Positions 18,792-30,330 of a stretch of DNA of 64,000 bases are shown here, in pieces. The stretch spans positions 137,249-201,248 of the forward strand of contig JAOASL010000040.1 of assembly GCA_030158675.1 (NCBI GenBank), read 5' to 3'. The position numbers and the translations under genes were made by a program. This DNA is from Burkholderiaceae bacterium (GTDB lineage Bacteria > Pseudomonadota > Gammaproteobacteria > Burkholderiales > Burkholderiaceae_D). Within the stretch, counting starts at the first letter, position 1. The number at the start of each line of letters is the position of its first letter. The notes below the pieces were generated by a model, which was not told where the DNA came from, searched no databases, and saw only the letters and a program-made list of their open reading frames with translations.

Positions 18792-19097
18792 TCAGTCGGT
18801 GCGGCGGCGCAGATAGCGAAACACAAAGCCGGGGAAGCCAAGCACGATGAACAGGCAGACGGTGGTTGCGTAGAACTGCCAGCCCTGCGGGAAGGCATTG
18901 CCAAGCGATGACTCGATCAGGCGTCCGACGCCAACCACGATCAGGTAAAGAGTCAGCAACTCGAACAGCCGTACGAAGGCAGGCTTGGCCCCCTGTTTCA
19001 GGCGAAGCACACCGAATACGGATTCGGTAAAGAAAGGGAAATTCGCAAAGATCGCCATCAATGCGATGACGATCCACGATGCAGCAGAAGTATTCAA
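18792..19097 (-). CDS. DUF2818 small membrane protein
   Basis: 101 residues from a TTG start at 19095-19097 preceded by AGGA at 6 nt; the encoded N terminus NTSAASWIVIALMAIFANFP is the family's. Three hydrophobic segments (about 7-25, 44-62, 72-92) and a basic C terminus FRYLRRR. The family is found immediately after nuoN in betaproteobacteria, 13 nt here, suggesting a link to complex I, but no function is established to my knowledge. Confidence 0.82.
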   Translation of the reverse strand: MNTSAASWIVIALMAIFANFPFFTESVFGVLRLKQGAKPAFVRLFELLTLYLIVVGVGRLIESSLGNAFPQGWQFYATTVCLFIVLGFPGFVFRYLRRRTD

Positions 19098-19110
19098 AAG
19101 ACGTCCTGGA

Positions 19111-20598
19111 TCACGAAGCCAAAGCCTGCATGATCGCATAGATGCACGCCGTCATCAGCGGACCGGGCAGCACACCGAGCAGCACCACGGCCAGACCATT
19201 GAGCGACAGGGTCACGCGCATGCCCGTCGGCGCAGCGATGGGCGCGGCATCGACCGGTTCGTCGAAGTACATCGCCTTGACGATACGCAGGTAGTAATAC
19301 GCACCGACCAGCGACATCATCACCGCCAGAATCACCAGCCACAGGTGTCCTGCCGCGAGCGCAGCCTGCAGCACGACCAGCTTCGCATAGAAGCCTACCA
19401 TCGGCGGCACACCGGCCAGCGACAGCAGCAGCACCATCATCACCAGTGCGAACCACGGACTGCGCTGATTCAGCCCCTTGAAATCATCGATGTTCTCGGC
19501 CTCGAACCCGGTACGGGCCAGCAGCATCACCAGCGCGAAGGTGCCGAGCGTAGTCAGCACATAGGTGATGACGTAGAACATCGACGCACTGTACGAATAG
19601 GCGGCGGCTTCCGGCGAGCTGCCCTCGAATACGCCGGATAGCAGTCCGAGCAGCATGAAACCCATCTGTGAAATCGTCGAGTAGGCCAGCATGCGCTTGA
19701 TATTGGTCTGCGCAATCGCCGTGACGTTACCCACCACCATAGACATCACAGCCATCACCATCAGCATTTGCTGCCAGTCGGCGGCCAGCGCCCCCATACC
19801 TTCGACCAGCAGGCGCAGAGCAATCGCAAACGACGCCAGCTTTGGCGCGGCGCCCAGCAGCAGCGTGACCGAGGTCGGTGCGCCCTGATAGACATCCGGC
19901 GCCCACATGTGGAAAGGCGCAGCGCCGAGCTTGAATGCGAGGCCGGACACCATGAACACCAGACCCAGCATCAGTACCAGCTTGTTTGCATTGCCAGCGG
20001 CAATAACCTGCGCGACCTTGCCAAGCTCAAGCGAACCGGTGGCGCCGTAGATCATCGACATCCCGTACAGCATGAAGCCCGACGCCAGCGCCCCAAGCAC
20101 GAAATACTTCATCGCCGCCTCGGTCGATACCGCATGGTCACGACGCAGTGCGACCAGCGCATATAACGACAACGACATCATCTCAAGACCGAGATAGATC
20201 ACCAGGAAGCTGTTCCCGGAAATCATGATCAGCTGGCCCAGCAAGGTGAGCAGGGCGAGCACGTAAAACTCGCCGGACAGGTTCCCTCCCAGCATGCCGC
20301 GATCATTCGCATACTGTCGCGAGTACACCAGCGTCATGAAAGTGGCGATGCAGGCAAACACCTTCAGCAGGACCGCCATCGGATCGCTGACATAGCTATT
20401 GCTGAACGCATAGATGCTGTCCGGGACGCTGAAGGCGGGAAGAGCAATCAGCGCAGTAACCGCAATCGCCAGCAATGCGAGCCGATGGCTGACCGGGGTC
20501 TTGGCTTCGTTCGCGAACAGGCCGGCAACCATCACCACCATGGTCGCGATCGCCAGGAAAATTTCGGCGCTGGCCGCTGCGTAGTTCAGTTCAGTCAT
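19111..20598 (-). CDS. nuoN: NADH-quinone oxidoreductase subunit N
   Basis: 495 residues, polytopic antiporter-like proton-pumping subunit of complex I. The conserved lysine-bearing helix segment and the AYSTISQMGFMLLG motif (after NIKRMLAYS) are present. AGGAA lies 8 nt before the ATG. Last nuo gene, 15 nt after nuoM. Confidence 0.96.
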   Translation of the reverse strand: MTELNYAAASAEIFLAIATMVVMVAGLFANEAKTPVSHRLALLAIAVTALIALPAFSVPDSIYAFSNSYVSDPMAVLLKVFACIATFMTLVYSRQYANDRGMLGGNLSGEFYVLALLTLLGQLIMISGNSFLVIYLGLEMMSLSLYALVALRRDHAVSTEAAMKYFVLGALASGFMLYGMSMIYGATGSLELGKVAQVIAAGNANKLVLMLGLVFMVSGLAFKLGAAPFHMWAPDVYQGAPTSVTLLLGAAPKLASFAIALRLLVEGMGALAADWQQMLMVMAVMSMVVGNVTAIAQTNIKRMLAYSTISQMGFMLLGLLSGVFEGSSPEAAAYSYSASMFYVITYVLTTLGTFALVMLLARTGFEAENIDDFKGLNQRSPWFALVMMVLLLSLAGVPPMVGFYAKLVVLQAALAAGHLWLVILAVMMSLVGAYYYLRIVKAMYFDEPVDAAPIAAPTGMRVTLSLNGLAVVLLGVLPGPLMTACIYAIMQALAS

Positions 20599-20613
20599 TA
20601 TCGGGTTCCTGCG

Positions 20614-22101
20614 TTATTGCGGGATCTTGCTGATGGCCACATGGCGCAGCAGATCGGCCACCGAAGTTTGGGTGAGATCGGTGAACGGTGCCGGATAGAC
20701 ACCCATCCAGATCGTCGCGATCGCCAGCACGCCCAGCATCAGGAATTCGCGCGTGGTGAGATCCGCCAGCGCGGCGACATGCTCATTGGCGACTTCACCG
20801 AACACCACGCGCTTGACCAGCCACAGCGAGTAAGCTGCACCGAGAATCAGCGCCGTGGCGGCCAGCACGCCGATCCAGAAGTTATATTTGACCGCACCCA
20901 GGATCACCATGAATTCACCGATGAAACCCGAGGTGCCCGGCAAGCCTGCGTTGGCCAGCGAGAACAGCACGAACAGCGCCGCAAAGCGCGGCATCGTATT
21001 GATCACACCGCCGTAGTCGGCGATCTCGCGCGAGTGCACACGGTCGTACAGCACGCCAATGCACAGGAACATCGCCCCGGATACGAAGCCATGCGAGATC
21101 ATCTGCATCAGACCACCCTGCACCGCCATGTCGCCAAAGACGAAGAAGCCGAGGGTGACAAAGCCCATGTGCGCGATCGACGAATAAGCGACCAGCTTTT
21201 TCATGTCGGCCTGCACCAGCGCGACCAGGCCGATGTAGATCACCGCAATCAACGACAACGTGATCATCAGTCCGGCAAGCGCATGGCTGGCATCCGGCGC
21301 AATCGGCAGCGAGAAGCGCAGGAAGCCATAGCCGCCGAGCTTCAGCATGATCGCCGCCAGCACCACCGACCCACCAGTCGGCGCTTCGACGTGCGCATCT
21401 GGCAGCCAGGTATGCACCGGCCACATCGGCACCTTGACTGCGAACGCCATCAGGAACGCGAGGAATATGAGTATCTGTGCATGCAGCACGATCGGCAGCT
21501 GATGCCACTGCTGGATATCGAAGGTGCCTGACTGGTAGTACAACCAGATCAGCGCCACCAGCATCAGCAGCGAGCCAAGGAAGGTGTACAGGAAGAATTT
21601 AATCGCCGCATACACGCGACGCGGGCCACCCCAGACGCCGATGATGATGAACATCGGGATCAGGGTCGCCTCGAAGAATACGTAGAACAATAAGCCATCA
21701 AGCGCACAGAACACGCCGATCATCACGCCTGACAGGATCAGGAACGCACCCATGTACTGTGCAACGCGCTTCTCGATGACATGCCAGCCGGCGATGACTA
21801 CCAGTACGGTGATGAAAGCAGTCAGTGGCACGAACCACAGCGACAAGCCGTCGATGCCAAGGTAGTAATCGACATTGAAGCGCTCGATCCACGGCGTCCT
21901 TTCAACGAACTGCATGCCGTGCGCGACGGCATCGAAGCCGCTGACCAGTGGCAGCGTGATCAGCAGGCTGACCAGTGCACCCAGCAGCGACAGGCCGCGA
22001 ACCCAGGCCGCACGGCTATCGTTGCCCGTGACCAGCACCAGGGCACCGAATGCGATCGGCACCCAGATCGCCAGGCTCAGGAGAGGAGTAGATGACTGCA
22101 T
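20614..22101 (-). CDS. nuoM: NADH-quinone oxidoreductase subunit M
   Basis: 495 residues, membrane proton-pumping subunit. PVHTWLPDAHVEAPTGGSV and the KKLVAYSSIAHMGFV segment are the family's transport motifs; the key Glu/Lys of the channel sit in these helices. 37 nt separate it from nuoL; Shine-Dalgarno is weak. Confidence 0.96.
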   Translation of the reverse strand: MQSSTPLLSLAIWVPIAFGALVLVTGNDSRAAWVRGLSLLGALVSLLITLPLVSGFDAVAHGMQFVERTPWIERFNVDYYLGIDGLSLWFVPLTAFITVLVVIAGWHVIEKRVAQYMGAFLILSGVMIGVFCALDGLLFYVFFEATLIPMFIIIGVWGGPRRVYAAIKFFLYTFLGSLLMLVALIWLYYQSGTFDIQQWHQLPIVLHAQILIFLAFLMAFAVKVPMWPVHTWLPDAHVEAPTGGSVVLAAIMLKLGGYGFLRFSLPIAPDASHALAGLMITLSLIAVIYIGLVALVQADMKKLVAYSSIAHMGFVTLGFFVFGDMAVQGGLMQMISHGFVSGAMFLCIGVLYDRVHSREIADYGGVINTMPRFAALFVLFSLANAGLPGTSGFIGEFMVILGAVKYNFWIGVLAATALILGAAYSLWLVKRVVFGEVANEHVAALADLTTREFLMLGVLAIATIWMGVYPAPFTDLTQTSVADLLRHVAISKIPQ

Positions 22102-22138
22102 AGTGTTTATTGTTCTCTGGCTTCGGGACGCGTTCGGA

Positions 22139-24157
22139 TCAGGACTTCAGCAGCAGGTAACCAAGGTAGACCGCCACGGCCAAAATCATGGTGAATGCAT
22201 AGTGGTAGATGTAGCCGGTCTGAAAGGTACGCATGACGCTCGCGAACCAGCCAACCGCGCGCGCGCTGCCATTCACAATAAAACCATCGATCAGCGTGCG
22301 GTCGCCCGCAACAGACAAGCCGCTGCCCAGCAGGCGGGCACCACCGGCAAACACGGCCTCGTTGATTTTGTCCAGGTAGTATTTGTTGTCGAGCAGCGTA
22401 TGGATGCCCTTGAATTTCGCATAGAACCAGGCCGGCACCTTCGGGTTCATCATGTAGCAGTAGTAAGCGCTGGCGACACCCGCAGCCGCCAGCCAGAACG
22501 GCGCGCTGCTGACTGCATGCAGTCCCATGGCAGCGGCGCCGTGGAATTCGTGGGCCAGCTCTTCCATCGCCGGGTGATTTTCGCCGACGAAGATCACGCC
22601 CTTGAAGAAGTCACCGAACAGCATCGGGCCGATCGCGATATAGCCGATCACCACAGACGGGATAGCCAGCAGCACCAGCGGTAACGTAACGACCCAGGGC
22701 GCCTCATGCGGCTTTTCGCCCGGCGCCAGGCCGTGGTGCTCGTCGCCATGATGGTCGCCGTGCCCATGGTGTGGATGGCCGAAGCGCTCTTCGCCATGGA
22801 AGACCAGGAAGTACATGCGGAACGAGTAGAACGCCGTCACAAACACGCCAGCCAGCACCGCAAAGTTCGCAAAGCCGGCACCGGCGATATGGGACGCGTG
22901 GACCACCTCGATGATCGAATCCTTTGAATAAAAGCCGGAAAAGAACGGCGTACCGATCAAAGCAAGCGAACCAAGCAGGCTGGTGATCCAGGTGATCGGC
23001 ATGTATTTGCGCAGGCCGCCCATATTGCGGATGTCCTGGTCATGATGCATGCCGATGATGACAGCACCGGCGCCAAGGAACAGCAGCGCCTTGAAGAAAG
23101 CGTGCGTCATCAGGTGGAACACAGCGACCGAATAGGCGGACGCACCAAGCGCGGCCGTCATGTAGCCAAGCTGTGACAGCGTTGAATAGGCAACCACGCG
23201 CTTGATGTCGTTCTGAATGATGCCGAGGAAGCCCATGAACAAGGCCGTGATCGAGCCAATCACCAATACGAAGGACAGCGCGGTATCCGACAACTCGAAC
23301 AGCGGCGACATGCGCGCGACCATGAAGATGCCGGCGGTGACCATCGTCGCCGCGTGAATCAGCGCCGAGATGGGCGTCGGGCCTTCCATTGAGTCCGGCA
23401 GCCACACATGCAACGGGAATTGCGCAGATTTGCCCATCGCACCGATGAACAGGCAGATGCAGGCGACCGTCAGCAGCATCCAGTCAGTGCCCGGCAGCGC
23501 CAGTACGGCCAGCGCTTCGCGCTTGGCAAACACTTCGGTGTAGTTCATCGAACCGGCATAGGCCAGCAGCAGGCCGATGCCAAGAATGAAACCGAAGTCG
23601 CCGACGCGGTTGACCAGGAAGGCCTTCATGTTCGCGAAAATGGCAGTCGGCCGCTTGAACCAGAAGCCGATCAGCAGGTACGAGACCAGACCCACCGCTT
23701 CCCATCCGAAGAACAGCTGCAGGAAGTTGTTGCTCATGACGAGCATCAGCATCGCGAACGTGAACAGCGAGATGTACGAGAAAAAACGGTTGTAGCCCTC
23801 GTCATCGCGCATGTAACCGACCGTGTAGATATGCACCATCAATGACACGAAGGTCACCACGCACATCATCATCGCGGTCAGGCTGTCGATCATGAAGCCG
23901 ATCTCGAGTTTCAGCACACCGAGCGTCATCCAGGTGTACAGCGTGCCGCTGTAGCTGGCGCCGTCCATCACCTGCAGCAAAGTCCGCGCGGAGATCAGGA
24001 AGGCAATCAGCACACCGAGGATGGTCACGCTATGTGAAGCGGTACGGCCAATCAGGTTGCCGAAGAAACGAGTGCCGAACAGGCCGGCGATCGCTGAGCC
24101 GACCAGCGGCGCCAGCGGCACGACCAACAGGAGGTCAGGATTCAGTTGCACTGACAT
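22139..24157 (-). CDS. nuoL: NADH-quinone oxidoreductase subunit L
   Basis: 672 residues, the largest antiporter-like subunit, with HVWLPDSMEGPTPISALIHAATM and the long C-terminal lateral helix that couples proton channels. A His-rich loop (HPHHGHGDHHGDEHHG, about residues 470-485) interrupts the region before the last helices; such loops occur in betaproteobacterial NuoL and may simply be a flexible linker. AAGG at 5 nt before the ATG. Confidence 0.96.
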   Translation of the reverse strand: MSVQLNPDLLLVVPLAPLVGSAIAGLFGTRFFGNLIGRTASHSVTILGVLIAFLISARTLLQVMDGASYSGTLYTWMTLGVLKLEIGFMIDSLTAMMMCVVTFVSLMVHIYTVGYMRDDEGYNRFFSYISLFTFAMLMLVMSNNFLQLFFGWEAVGLVSYLLIGFWFKRPTAIFANMKAFLVNRVGDFGFILGIGLLLAYAGSMNYTEVFAKREALAVLALPGTDWMLLTVACICLFIGAMGKSAQFPLHVWLPDSMEGPTPISALIHAATMVTAGIFMVARMSPLFELSDTALSFVLVIGSITALFMGFLGIIQNDIKRVVAYSTLSQLGYMTAALGASAYSVAVFHLMTHAFFKALLFLGAGAVIIGMHHDQDIRNMGGLRKYMPITWITSLLGSLALIGTPFFSGFYSKDSIIEVVHASHIAGAGFANFAVLAGVFVTAFYSFRMYFLVFHGEERFGHPHHGHGDHHGDEHHGLAPGEKPHEAPWVVTLPLVLLAIPSVVIGYIAIGPMLFGDFFKGVIFVGENHPAMEELAHEFHGAAAMGLHAVSSAPFWLAAAGVASAYYCYMMNPKVPAWFYAKFKGIHTLLDNKYYLDKINEAVFAGGARLLGSGLSVAGDRTLIDGFIVNGSARAVGWFASVMRTFQTGYIYHYAFTMILAVAVYLGYLLLKS

Positions 24158-24183
24158 GGGAACCTTGCGTATTGTTTTTCGGG

Positions 24184-24492
24184 TCAGCCCTTGAGACGAT
24201 CGAGGTCTTCGACATTGATCGTATTCAGGTTACGGAACAGCACCACGAGAATCGCCAGACCGATCGCGGACTCGGCCGCGGCAACGGTCAGGATGAAGAA
24301 CACAAAAATCTGCCCCGCCGCATCGCCCAGGTAGTGGGAGAACGCGACAAAGTTCATGTTCACTGCGAGCAGCATCAGTTCGATGGCCATCAGCAGGATG
24401 ATCACGTTCTTGCGGTTCAGGAAAATGCCGACGACCGAGATCGCAAACAGGATCGCGCCGAGGGTCAGGAAGTGTGCGAGCGTCAGAGTCAC
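24184..24492 (-). CDS. nuoK: NADH-quinone oxidoreductase subunit K
   Basis: 102 residues, three membrane helices, with the two conserved membrane glutamates (in [11 protein letters not shown] and [11 protein letters not shown]). The start codon is GTG at 24490-24492, with GAGGGG 5 nt upstream. Lies 9 nt after nuoJ. Confidence 0.95.
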   Translation of the reverse strand: MTLTLAHFLTLGAILFAISVVGIFLNRKNVIILLMAIELMLLAVNMNFVAFSHYLGDAAGQIFVFFILTVAAAESAIGLAILVVLFRNLNTINVEDLDRLKG

Positions 24493-24501
24493 GATGTCCC
24501 C

Positions 24502-25122
24502 TCAAGCCTGGCCGGCGTCGCCGCCTGCATTGGTGCGATCGGATTCGGCCGCCATGCTCACGATGCGAATGCGGTCGTTGCGGCGCGTCTTCACTGCCAG
24601 ACCTGGATCGAAATATTTGCTGTCCTTGCGGCGACGCAGGGTCAGCGCGACCGCAGCAACCATCGCAGCCAGCAGGATCATGGCGGCGATTTCGAACGGG
24701 TACAGATACTGGGTATAGATCAGCTTGCCGAGTTCGCGGGTGTCGCCGATGTTGCCGGCTGCGACCTCTGGCTGATTGACGAAGGCATTGAAGAGCACGG
24801 CCCCCATCTCGGCCGCGATTACCACGCCGACGGTCACCGCAAACGGCAGATGCCGCCACATGCCGACGCGCAGTTTCGCCATATCGATATCGAGCATCAT
24901 CACGACGAACAGGAACAGCACCATCACTGCACCGACATAGACGAGCACGAGCACGATCGCGAGAAATTCGGCCTTTAGCAGCATCCAGATCGCGGAGGCC
25001 GAGCAGAACGACAGGATCAGATAGAGCGCTGCGTGCACCGGATTGCGGTCGGTAACGACGCGCAGCGCCGCGAACACCAGCAGCGCAGCGAACGCGTAGA
25101 AAAGAAAAGTGGTGAATTCCAT
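24502..25122 (-). CDS. nuoJ: NADH-quinone oxidoreductase subunit J
   Basis: 206 residues from MEFTTFLFYAF; the frame is open further upstream into nuoI but that part is not membrane-like. Five hydrophobic helices, with the pi-bulge helix LVLVYVGAVMVLFLFVVMML. The tail is charged (KTRRNDRIR). Follows nuoI by 7 nt. Confidence 0.93.
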   Translation of the reverse strand: MEFTTFLFYAFAALLVFAALRVVTDRNPVHAALYLILSFCSASAIWMLLKAEFLAIVLVLVYVGAVMVLFLFVVMMLDIDMAKLRVGMWRHLPFAVTVGVVIAAEMGAVLFNAFVNQPEVAAGNIGDTRELGKLIYTQYLYPFEIAAMILLAAMVAAVALTLRRRKDSKYFDPGLAVKTRRNDRIRIVSMAAESDRTNAGGDAGQA

Positions 25123-25129
25123 GGTCTTG

Positions 25130-25618
25130 TTATCGGTAGCGGGCGTCGGCGGCGCGGGCAGCAGCGATCTCGGTTTCGTATTTATCGCCAATCGCCAGCA
25201 GCATGTCCTTGGTGTAGTACAGGTCACCGCGCTTCTCGCCGTGGTATTCAAGGATGTGCGTCTCAACGATCGAGTCAACCGGGCAGGACTCCTCGCAGAA
25301 TCCGCAGAAGATGCACTTGGTCAGGTCGATGTCGTAGCGCGTGGTACGGCGCGAGCCATCGTCACGCTGCTCCGACTCGATGCTGATTGCCAGCGCCGGA
25401 CAGACCGCCTCGCACAGCTTGCAGGCGATGCAGCGTTCTTCACCGTTCGGGTAACGACGCAGCGCATGCAGGCCCCTGAAGCGCGGCGACATCGGCGTCT
25501 TCTCTTCCGGGAATTGCACCGTAATCTTGCGCGCGAACATATAGCGACCAGTCAGCGCGAGCCCTTTGAAGAGCTCACGCAGCATCAGGCTGCCGAGAAA
25601 ATCCTTGATCGCTTCCAT
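25130..25618 (-). CDS. nuoI: NADH-quinone oxidoreductase subunit I
   Basis: 162 residues, 8Fe ferredoxin-like subunit. Two [4Fe-4S] motifs, [12 protein letters not shown] and [12 protein letters not shown], ligate clusters N6a and N6b in the peripheral arm near the membrane. N-terminal amphipathic helix matches the family. Confidence 0.97.
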   Translation of the reverse strand: MEAIKDFLGSLMLRELFKGLALTGRYMFARKITVQFPEEKTPMSPRFRGLHALRRYPNGEERCIACKLCEAVCPALAISIESEQRDDGSRRTTRYDIDLTKCIFCGFCEESCPVDSIVETHILEYHGEKRGDLYYTKDMLLAIGDKYETEIAAARAADARYR

Positions 25619-25631
25619 GGTTCCAGCCCTC

Positions 25632-26696
25632 TTACTTCCAGATGTTCCACGAGGTCTGCATCCAGACCGCGACGATCACCAAGTAGATGATGGTCAGCGG
25701 GATGAACACTTTCCAGCCCAGTCGCATGATCTGGTCATAGCGGTAACGCGGGAACGAAGCGCGCACCCAGATGAAGATCGAGACGACCAGGAAGGTCTTG
25801 ATGCCCAGCCAGATCCAGCCGGGGATGAAATCGAGAATCGCGAGCGGAGGCGCCCAACCGCCGAGGAACATCAGCGTGGCCATCATCGAGATCAGGATCA
25901 TGTTCGCGTATTCGGCGAGGAAGAACATCGCGAACGACATGCCTGAATATTCGACCATATGGCCGGCGACGATCTCCGACTCACCCTCGACCACATCGAA
26001 CGGATGGCGTGCAGTTTCGGCAATGCCGGAGATGATGTAGACACCGAACATCGGCAGCAGCGGCAGCCAGTTCCAGGACAAGAAGTCGAGGCCCATATTG
26101 ACGCCGGCGCCCTTCAGCTGGCCGCCAACGATGGCCGACAGGTTCAGGCTGCCCGACACCATCAGTACGATGACCAGTACGAAGCCCATCGCAATCTCGT
26201 ACGACACCATTTGTGCGGACGCGCGCATCGCGCCGAGGAATGCATATTTCGAGTTGGACGCCCAGCCGGCCACGATCACGCCGTACACCTCGAGCGAAGT
26301 AATCGCCATGATGAGCAGCAGGCCGGCATTGACATTCGCCAGCGCCTTGTCCGGACCAAACGGCACGACGGACCAGGCGGCCAGCGCCGGCATGATCGTC
26401 ATCACCGGAGCCAGCACGAACAAGCCCTTGCTGGCCTTGGCCGGCACCACGATTTCCTTCAGTAGCAGCTTCAAGGCATCGGCAATCGGCTGAAGCAAGC
26501 CGGCCGGGCCGACACGGTTCGGACCAATACGCACGTGCATCCAGCCAATCATCTTGCGTTCCCACAGCGTGAGATACGCCACGCAGCCCATCAGCGGCAG
26601 CGTGACTGCGACGATCTTGATCAGGTTCCAGGCAATTGGCCACAGCGGGCCGAGCAGGCCTTCGCCCAGGGTGGTGAATTGGGTCAGCAGATCCAT
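25632..26696 (-). CDS. nuoH: NADH-quinone oxidoreductase subunit H
   Basis: 354 residues from [12 protein letters not shown]. Eight membrane helices; forms the quinone-site/membrane interface. [20 protein letters not shown] and the acidic loop [17 protein letters not shown] are conserved family signatures. The ATG overlaps the nuoG stop by one base (TGATG), so the two are coupled; a longer upstream frame inside nuoG is not used. Confidence 0.95.
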   Translation of the reverse strand: MDLLTQFTTLGEGLLGPLWPIAWNLIKIVAVTLPLMGCVAYLTLWERKMIGWMHVRIGPNRVGPAGLLQPIADALKLLLKEIVVPAKASKGLFVLAPVMTIMPALAAWSVVPFGPDKALANVNAGLLLIMAITSLEVYGVIVAGWASNSKYAFLGAMRASAQMVSYEIAMGFVLVIVLMVSGSLNLSAIVGGQLKGAGVNMGLDFLSWNWLPLLPMFGVYIISGIAETARHPFDVVEGESEIVAGHMVEYSGMSFAMFFLAEYANMILISMMATLMFLGGWAPPLAILDFIPGWIWLGIKTFLVVSIFIWVRASFPRYRYDQIMRLGWKVFIPLTIIYLVIVAVWMQTSWNIWK

Positions 26697-29023
26697 CAGG
26701 CTTTCTCCACCGTGACGGCACCGAACATTGCGCCGAGGGCTGCAGTTGACGGATGGCCAGCAGCCACGCGCACGACATTGGCCGGCTGGCTGGCATCGAT
26801 CTCGCAAGCCAGCACCGCGTAGCCACTGCCCTGTGCCACACGAACCGTCGCGCCATCCGTCACACCGAGCTGCTGCGCGACTGCCGCCGACAAGATCGCG
26901 CGTGGCAACTTCGCATCAACGGTGTCCTGCAGCGACGCTGCGCGACGCACGATCGCATCGCTGGCATAGATCGGCACATCGGCGACGCGCTGCAGGCCCG
27001 CTACGGCATTTTGCACCGGCACCGGTATCGGCAGGCTCGCGACGTTATTCAGTTTCGCCGACAGATCGAGTCCGTCGAGCGATGCCACGCCAAGCACTTC
27101 GGCGCGGATTTCCTCGGAAGCCTCGTAATCGAAACCATCCAGCGTCAGCAGGTTGCCGAGTACGCGCAACACCTTCCACCCCGGACGGGTGTCAGCGAGG
27201 GGACGCACGCTGCCATTGAAGCTCTGCGCACGGCCTTCGGCGTTGACGAACGTGCCCGAAGTCTCGGAGAAAGGCGAGACCGGCAACAGCACATCCGCAT
27301 AATTCATGCCGTGCTTGAACGGCGACATCGCCACCACCATGTCGGCCTGCGCCAACGCGGCAGAAGCCTGTTGCGGGTTTGCACAGTCAAGTGACGGCTC
27401 GGCATGCAGCAACACGTAAGCCTTGCGCGGCGTGGCAAACAGATCCTGCGCCAACGCACCGTTCGCATTCGCAAGGTAGCCGCCGACGGTGTTCGCGGCT
27501 TCGGTCAGGTAGCCGAATTTTGCCTCAGTGCTTTGTGCGATCCACTGCGCGACTGCGTGCAGTTGCGCAGCCTGCGGATGCCGCGCCGACGCATTGCCGA
27601 GCAAGACTGCGCGCGGTTCGCCGGACAACAAGCTGGCGGCAATCTGCTTTGCGGCATCGGACGGCTGGACGTTGCTGAACTCGTCCGGCGCGGAGATACC
27701 TTTGGCCTGTGCGACCGCGACCGCAATGCCGGCCAGCTGTGCGATCCAGTCCGACGGCGCCACAGTGATCTTGTTCGTGACCGCCATCAGCGGATTGCCT
27801 TCGCTGGCATTCAGCAGCGACAGCTTGGCACCGCGCTGCACGGCGCCGCGCAGCTTCGCAGAAAGCAGCGGATGGTCCTTGCGCAGGTTCGAACCAATCA
27901 CGAATACACGCTTGAGCCTGGCGATGTCGGCGATCGGCATGCCTAGCCATGGCAGGAATTTCGCATCCTGTACCGCATCGCTCTGACGCAGGCGGAAATC
28001 GATGTTCTGCGAACCGAGACCCCGAGTGATCTTACCGAGCAGCGCCAACTCTTCCAGCGTCGAGTACGGCGCGGCGATCGACGCAATCGCATCGGCGCCC
28101 TGCTCATGCCTGATGTTGCGCAAGCCGTGCGCGACGTATTCGAGCGCGGTCTGCCAATCGACTTCTTTCCATTCGCCGCCCTGCTTGAGCATGGGCGTCG
28201 TCAGGCGCTCATCGCTGTTCAGGCCTTCGTAGGAGAAACGGTCACGGTCGGACAGCCAGCACTCATTGATCGCGTCATTATCGAGTGGCAGCACGCGCAT
28301 GACCTTGCTGCCTTTGACCTGGACGATCAGGTTCGAACCGAGGCTGTCATGCGGGCTGACCGACTTGCGGCGCGACAGCTCCCAGGTACGGGCGCTGTAG
28401 CGAAAAGGCTTCGACGTCAGTGCGCCGACCGGGCACAAATCGATCATGTTGCCAGACAGTTCGGACGTTACCGCGCCGTTCACAAAGCTGGTGATCTCGG
28501 CATGTTCGCCGCGACCGATCATGCCAAATTCCATGACGCCGGCAATCTCCTGGCCGAAACGCACGCAGCGAGTGCAATGGATGCAGCGGCTCATCTCCCG
28601 CATCGAGATCAGCGGACCCGCATCTTTCGGCGCAACCACGCGCTTCTCTTCGTGATAGCGCGACGCCGAGGCGCCGTATCCTACCGCAAGGTCCTGCAAC
28701 TGACATTCGCCGCCCTGATCGCAGATCGGGCAGTCGAGCGGATGATTAATCAACAGGAACTGCATCACATCTTTTTGCGCCTTCACCGCCTTGTCGCTGT
28801 GCGTACGCACGACCATGCCCTGCGTGACCGGGGTGGCGCAGGCGGGCAGCGGCTTTGGTGCCTTCTCCACCTCGACCAGGCACATGCGGCAGTTAGCCGC
28901 AATCGACAGCTTCTTGTGGTAGCAGAAGTGCGGAATATAGGTGCCGATGCGGTTGGCAGCATCCATCAGCATGCTGCCTTCCTGTGCTTCGACTTTTTTG
29001 CCGTCTATCTCAATCTCAACCAT
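26696..29023 (-). CDS. nuoG: NADH-quinone oxidoreductase subunit G
   Basis: 775 residues from [11 protein letters not shown]-terminal ferredoxin domain with the N1b cysteines (NCRMC and neighbours), the [14 protein letters not shown] region for N4/N5 and [10 protein letters not shown], then a molybdopterin-oxidoreductase-like domain that has lost its cofactor. Electron wire of the peripheral arm. 11 nt after nuoF; weak GGAA ribosome site. Confidence 0.95.
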   Translation of the reverse strand: MVEIEIDGKKVEAQEGSMLMDAANRIGTYIPHFCYHKKLSIAANCRMCLVEVEKAPKPLPACATPVTQGMVVRTHSDKAVKAQKDVMQFLLINHPLDCPICDQGGECQLQDLAVGYGASASRYHEEKRVVAPKDAGPLISMREMSRCIHCTRCVRFGQEIAGVMEFGMIGRGEHAEITSFVNGAVTSELSGNMIDLCPVGALTSKPFRYSARTWELSRRKSVSPHDSLGSNLIVQVKGSKVMRVLPLDNDAINECWLSDRDRFSYEGLNSDERLTTPMLKQGGEWKEVDWQTALEYVAHGLRNIRHEQGADAIASIAAPYSTLEELALLGKITRGLGSQNIDFRLRQSDAVQDAKFLPWLGMPIADIARLKRVFVIGSNLRKDHPLLSAKLRGAVQRGAKLSLLNASEGNPLMAVTNKITVAPSDWIAQLAGIAVAVAQAKGISAPDEFSNVQPSDAAKQIAASLLSGEPRAVLLGNASARHPQAAQLHAVAQWIAQSTEAKFGYLTEAANTVGGYLANANGALAQDLFATPRKAYVLLHAEPSLDCANPQQASAALAQADMVVAMSPFKHGMNYADVLLPVSPFSETSGTFVNAEGRAQSFNGSVRPLADTRPGWKVLRVLGNLLTLDGFDYEASEEIRAEVLGVASLDGLDLSAKLNNVASLPIPVPVQNAVAGLQRVADVPIYASDAIVRRAASLQDTVDAKLPRAILSAAVAQQLGVTDGATVRVAQGSGYAVLACEIDASQPANVVRVAAGHPSTAALGAMFGAVTVEKA

Positions 29024-29034
29024 GACTGTTCCGG

Positions 29035-30330
29035 TCAGATGTATGCAGGCACCAGGCACCGCTTGTGCTCGATGTGGTACGCAAATTCGTCAGTGAAATT
29101 CTTGATCATCGCGCGTACCGGCATCGCGGCAGCATCTCCAAGCGCACAGATCGTGCGGCCCTGAATGCCATCGCACACCGACAGCAGCGTGTCGAGATCG
29201 TCGGGACGTCCCTCGCCGTGCTCGATGCGATGGACCATCCGGTACAGCCAGCCGGTGCCTTCACGGCAGGGTGTGCACTGGCCGCAGGATTCTTCGTAAT
29301 AGAAGTACGACAGACGCAGCAGCGACTTCACCATGCAACGGTCTTCGTTCATCACGATCACCGCGCCAGAGCCGAGCATCGAGCCGGCCTTCGCGATCGC
29401 GTCATAGTCCATGTCGGTCTGCATCATCAGGTCGCCCTTGATGACCGGCATCGATGAACCGCCAGGAATGACCGCCTTGATTTTGCGTCCGTCACGCATG
29501 CCACCCGCCAGTTCGAGCAGCGTCGCGAACGGCGTGCCGAGCGGCACTTCAAAATTACCCGGACGCGCGACATCGCCGGACACCGAGAAAATCTTGGTGC
29601 CACCATTGTTCGGCTTGCCTATGGCGTGATAGGTCTCGGCACCGATGTTCATGATGAACGGCACCGATGCGAAGGTTTCAGTGTTGTTGATCGTGGTCGG
29701 CTTGCCGTACAGGCCGAAGCTGGCCGGAAACGGCGGCTTGAAGCGCGGCTGGCCCTTCTTGCCCTCGATCGATTCAAGCAACGCGGTCTCTTCACCGCAG
29801 ATGTACGCGCCATAGCCATGAAATGCATGCAGCTGGAACGAGAAATTCGAGCCGAGGATCTTGTCGCCCAAAAAGCCGGCAGTGCGGGCCTCTTCCAGCG
29901 CTTCTTCGAACCGCTGATAGATGTCCCAGACTTCGCCGTGAATGTAGTTATAGCCCTGCGTGATGCCCATCGCATAGGCACCGATGGCCATCCCCTCGAT
30001 CACCGAGTGCGGGTTGTAGCGCAGGATGTCACGGTCCTTGAATGTGCCGGGCTCGCCTTCGTCGGAATTGCAGACCAAATACTTTTGGCCGGGGAAGCTG
30101 CGCGGCATGAAGCTCCACTTCAGGCCGGTGGGAAAGCCTGCGCCACCACGACCACGCAGTGCCGAGTTCTTCAATTCGGCGATCACCTGCTCGGGCGTCA
30201 TGCCTTCGGTCAGGATACGGCGCAGCGCCGAGTAGCCGCCGCGCTTGACGTAATCGGCCAGATGCCAGTTGCTGCCATCCAGATCCGCGAGGATCAGCGG
30301 CTTGATGTGACGATCATGCAGGCTGGTCAT
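29035..30330 (-). CDS. nuoF: NADH-quinone oxidoreductase subunit F
   Basis: 431 residues. NADH and FMN binding in [16 protein letters not shown] (about 60-75), and N3 cluster cysteines in [11 protein letters not shown] plus a later Cys. Entry point for NADH electrons. The ATG overlaps the nuoE stop by 4 nt. Confidence 0.97.
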   Translation of the reverse strand: MTSLHDRHIKPLILADLDGSNWHLADYVKRGGYSALRRILTEGMTPEQVIAELKNSALRGRGGAGFPTGLKWSFMPRSFPGQKYLVCNSDEGEPGTFKDRDILRYNPHSVIEGMAIGAYAMGITQGYNYIHGEVWDIYQRFEEALEEARTAGFLGDKILGSNFSFQLHAFHGYGAYICGEETALLESIEGKKGQPRFKPPFPASFGLYGKPTTINNTETFASVPFIMNIGAETYHAIGKPNNGGTKIFSVSGDVARPGNFEVPLGTPFATLLELAGGMRDGRKIKAVIPGGSSMPVIKGDLMMQTDMDYDAIAKAGSMLGSGAVIVMNEDRCMVKSLLRLSYFYYEESCGQCTPCREGTGWLYRMVHRIEHGEGRPDDLDTLLSVCDGIQGRTICALGDAAAMPVRAMIKNFTDEFAYHIEHKRCLVPAYI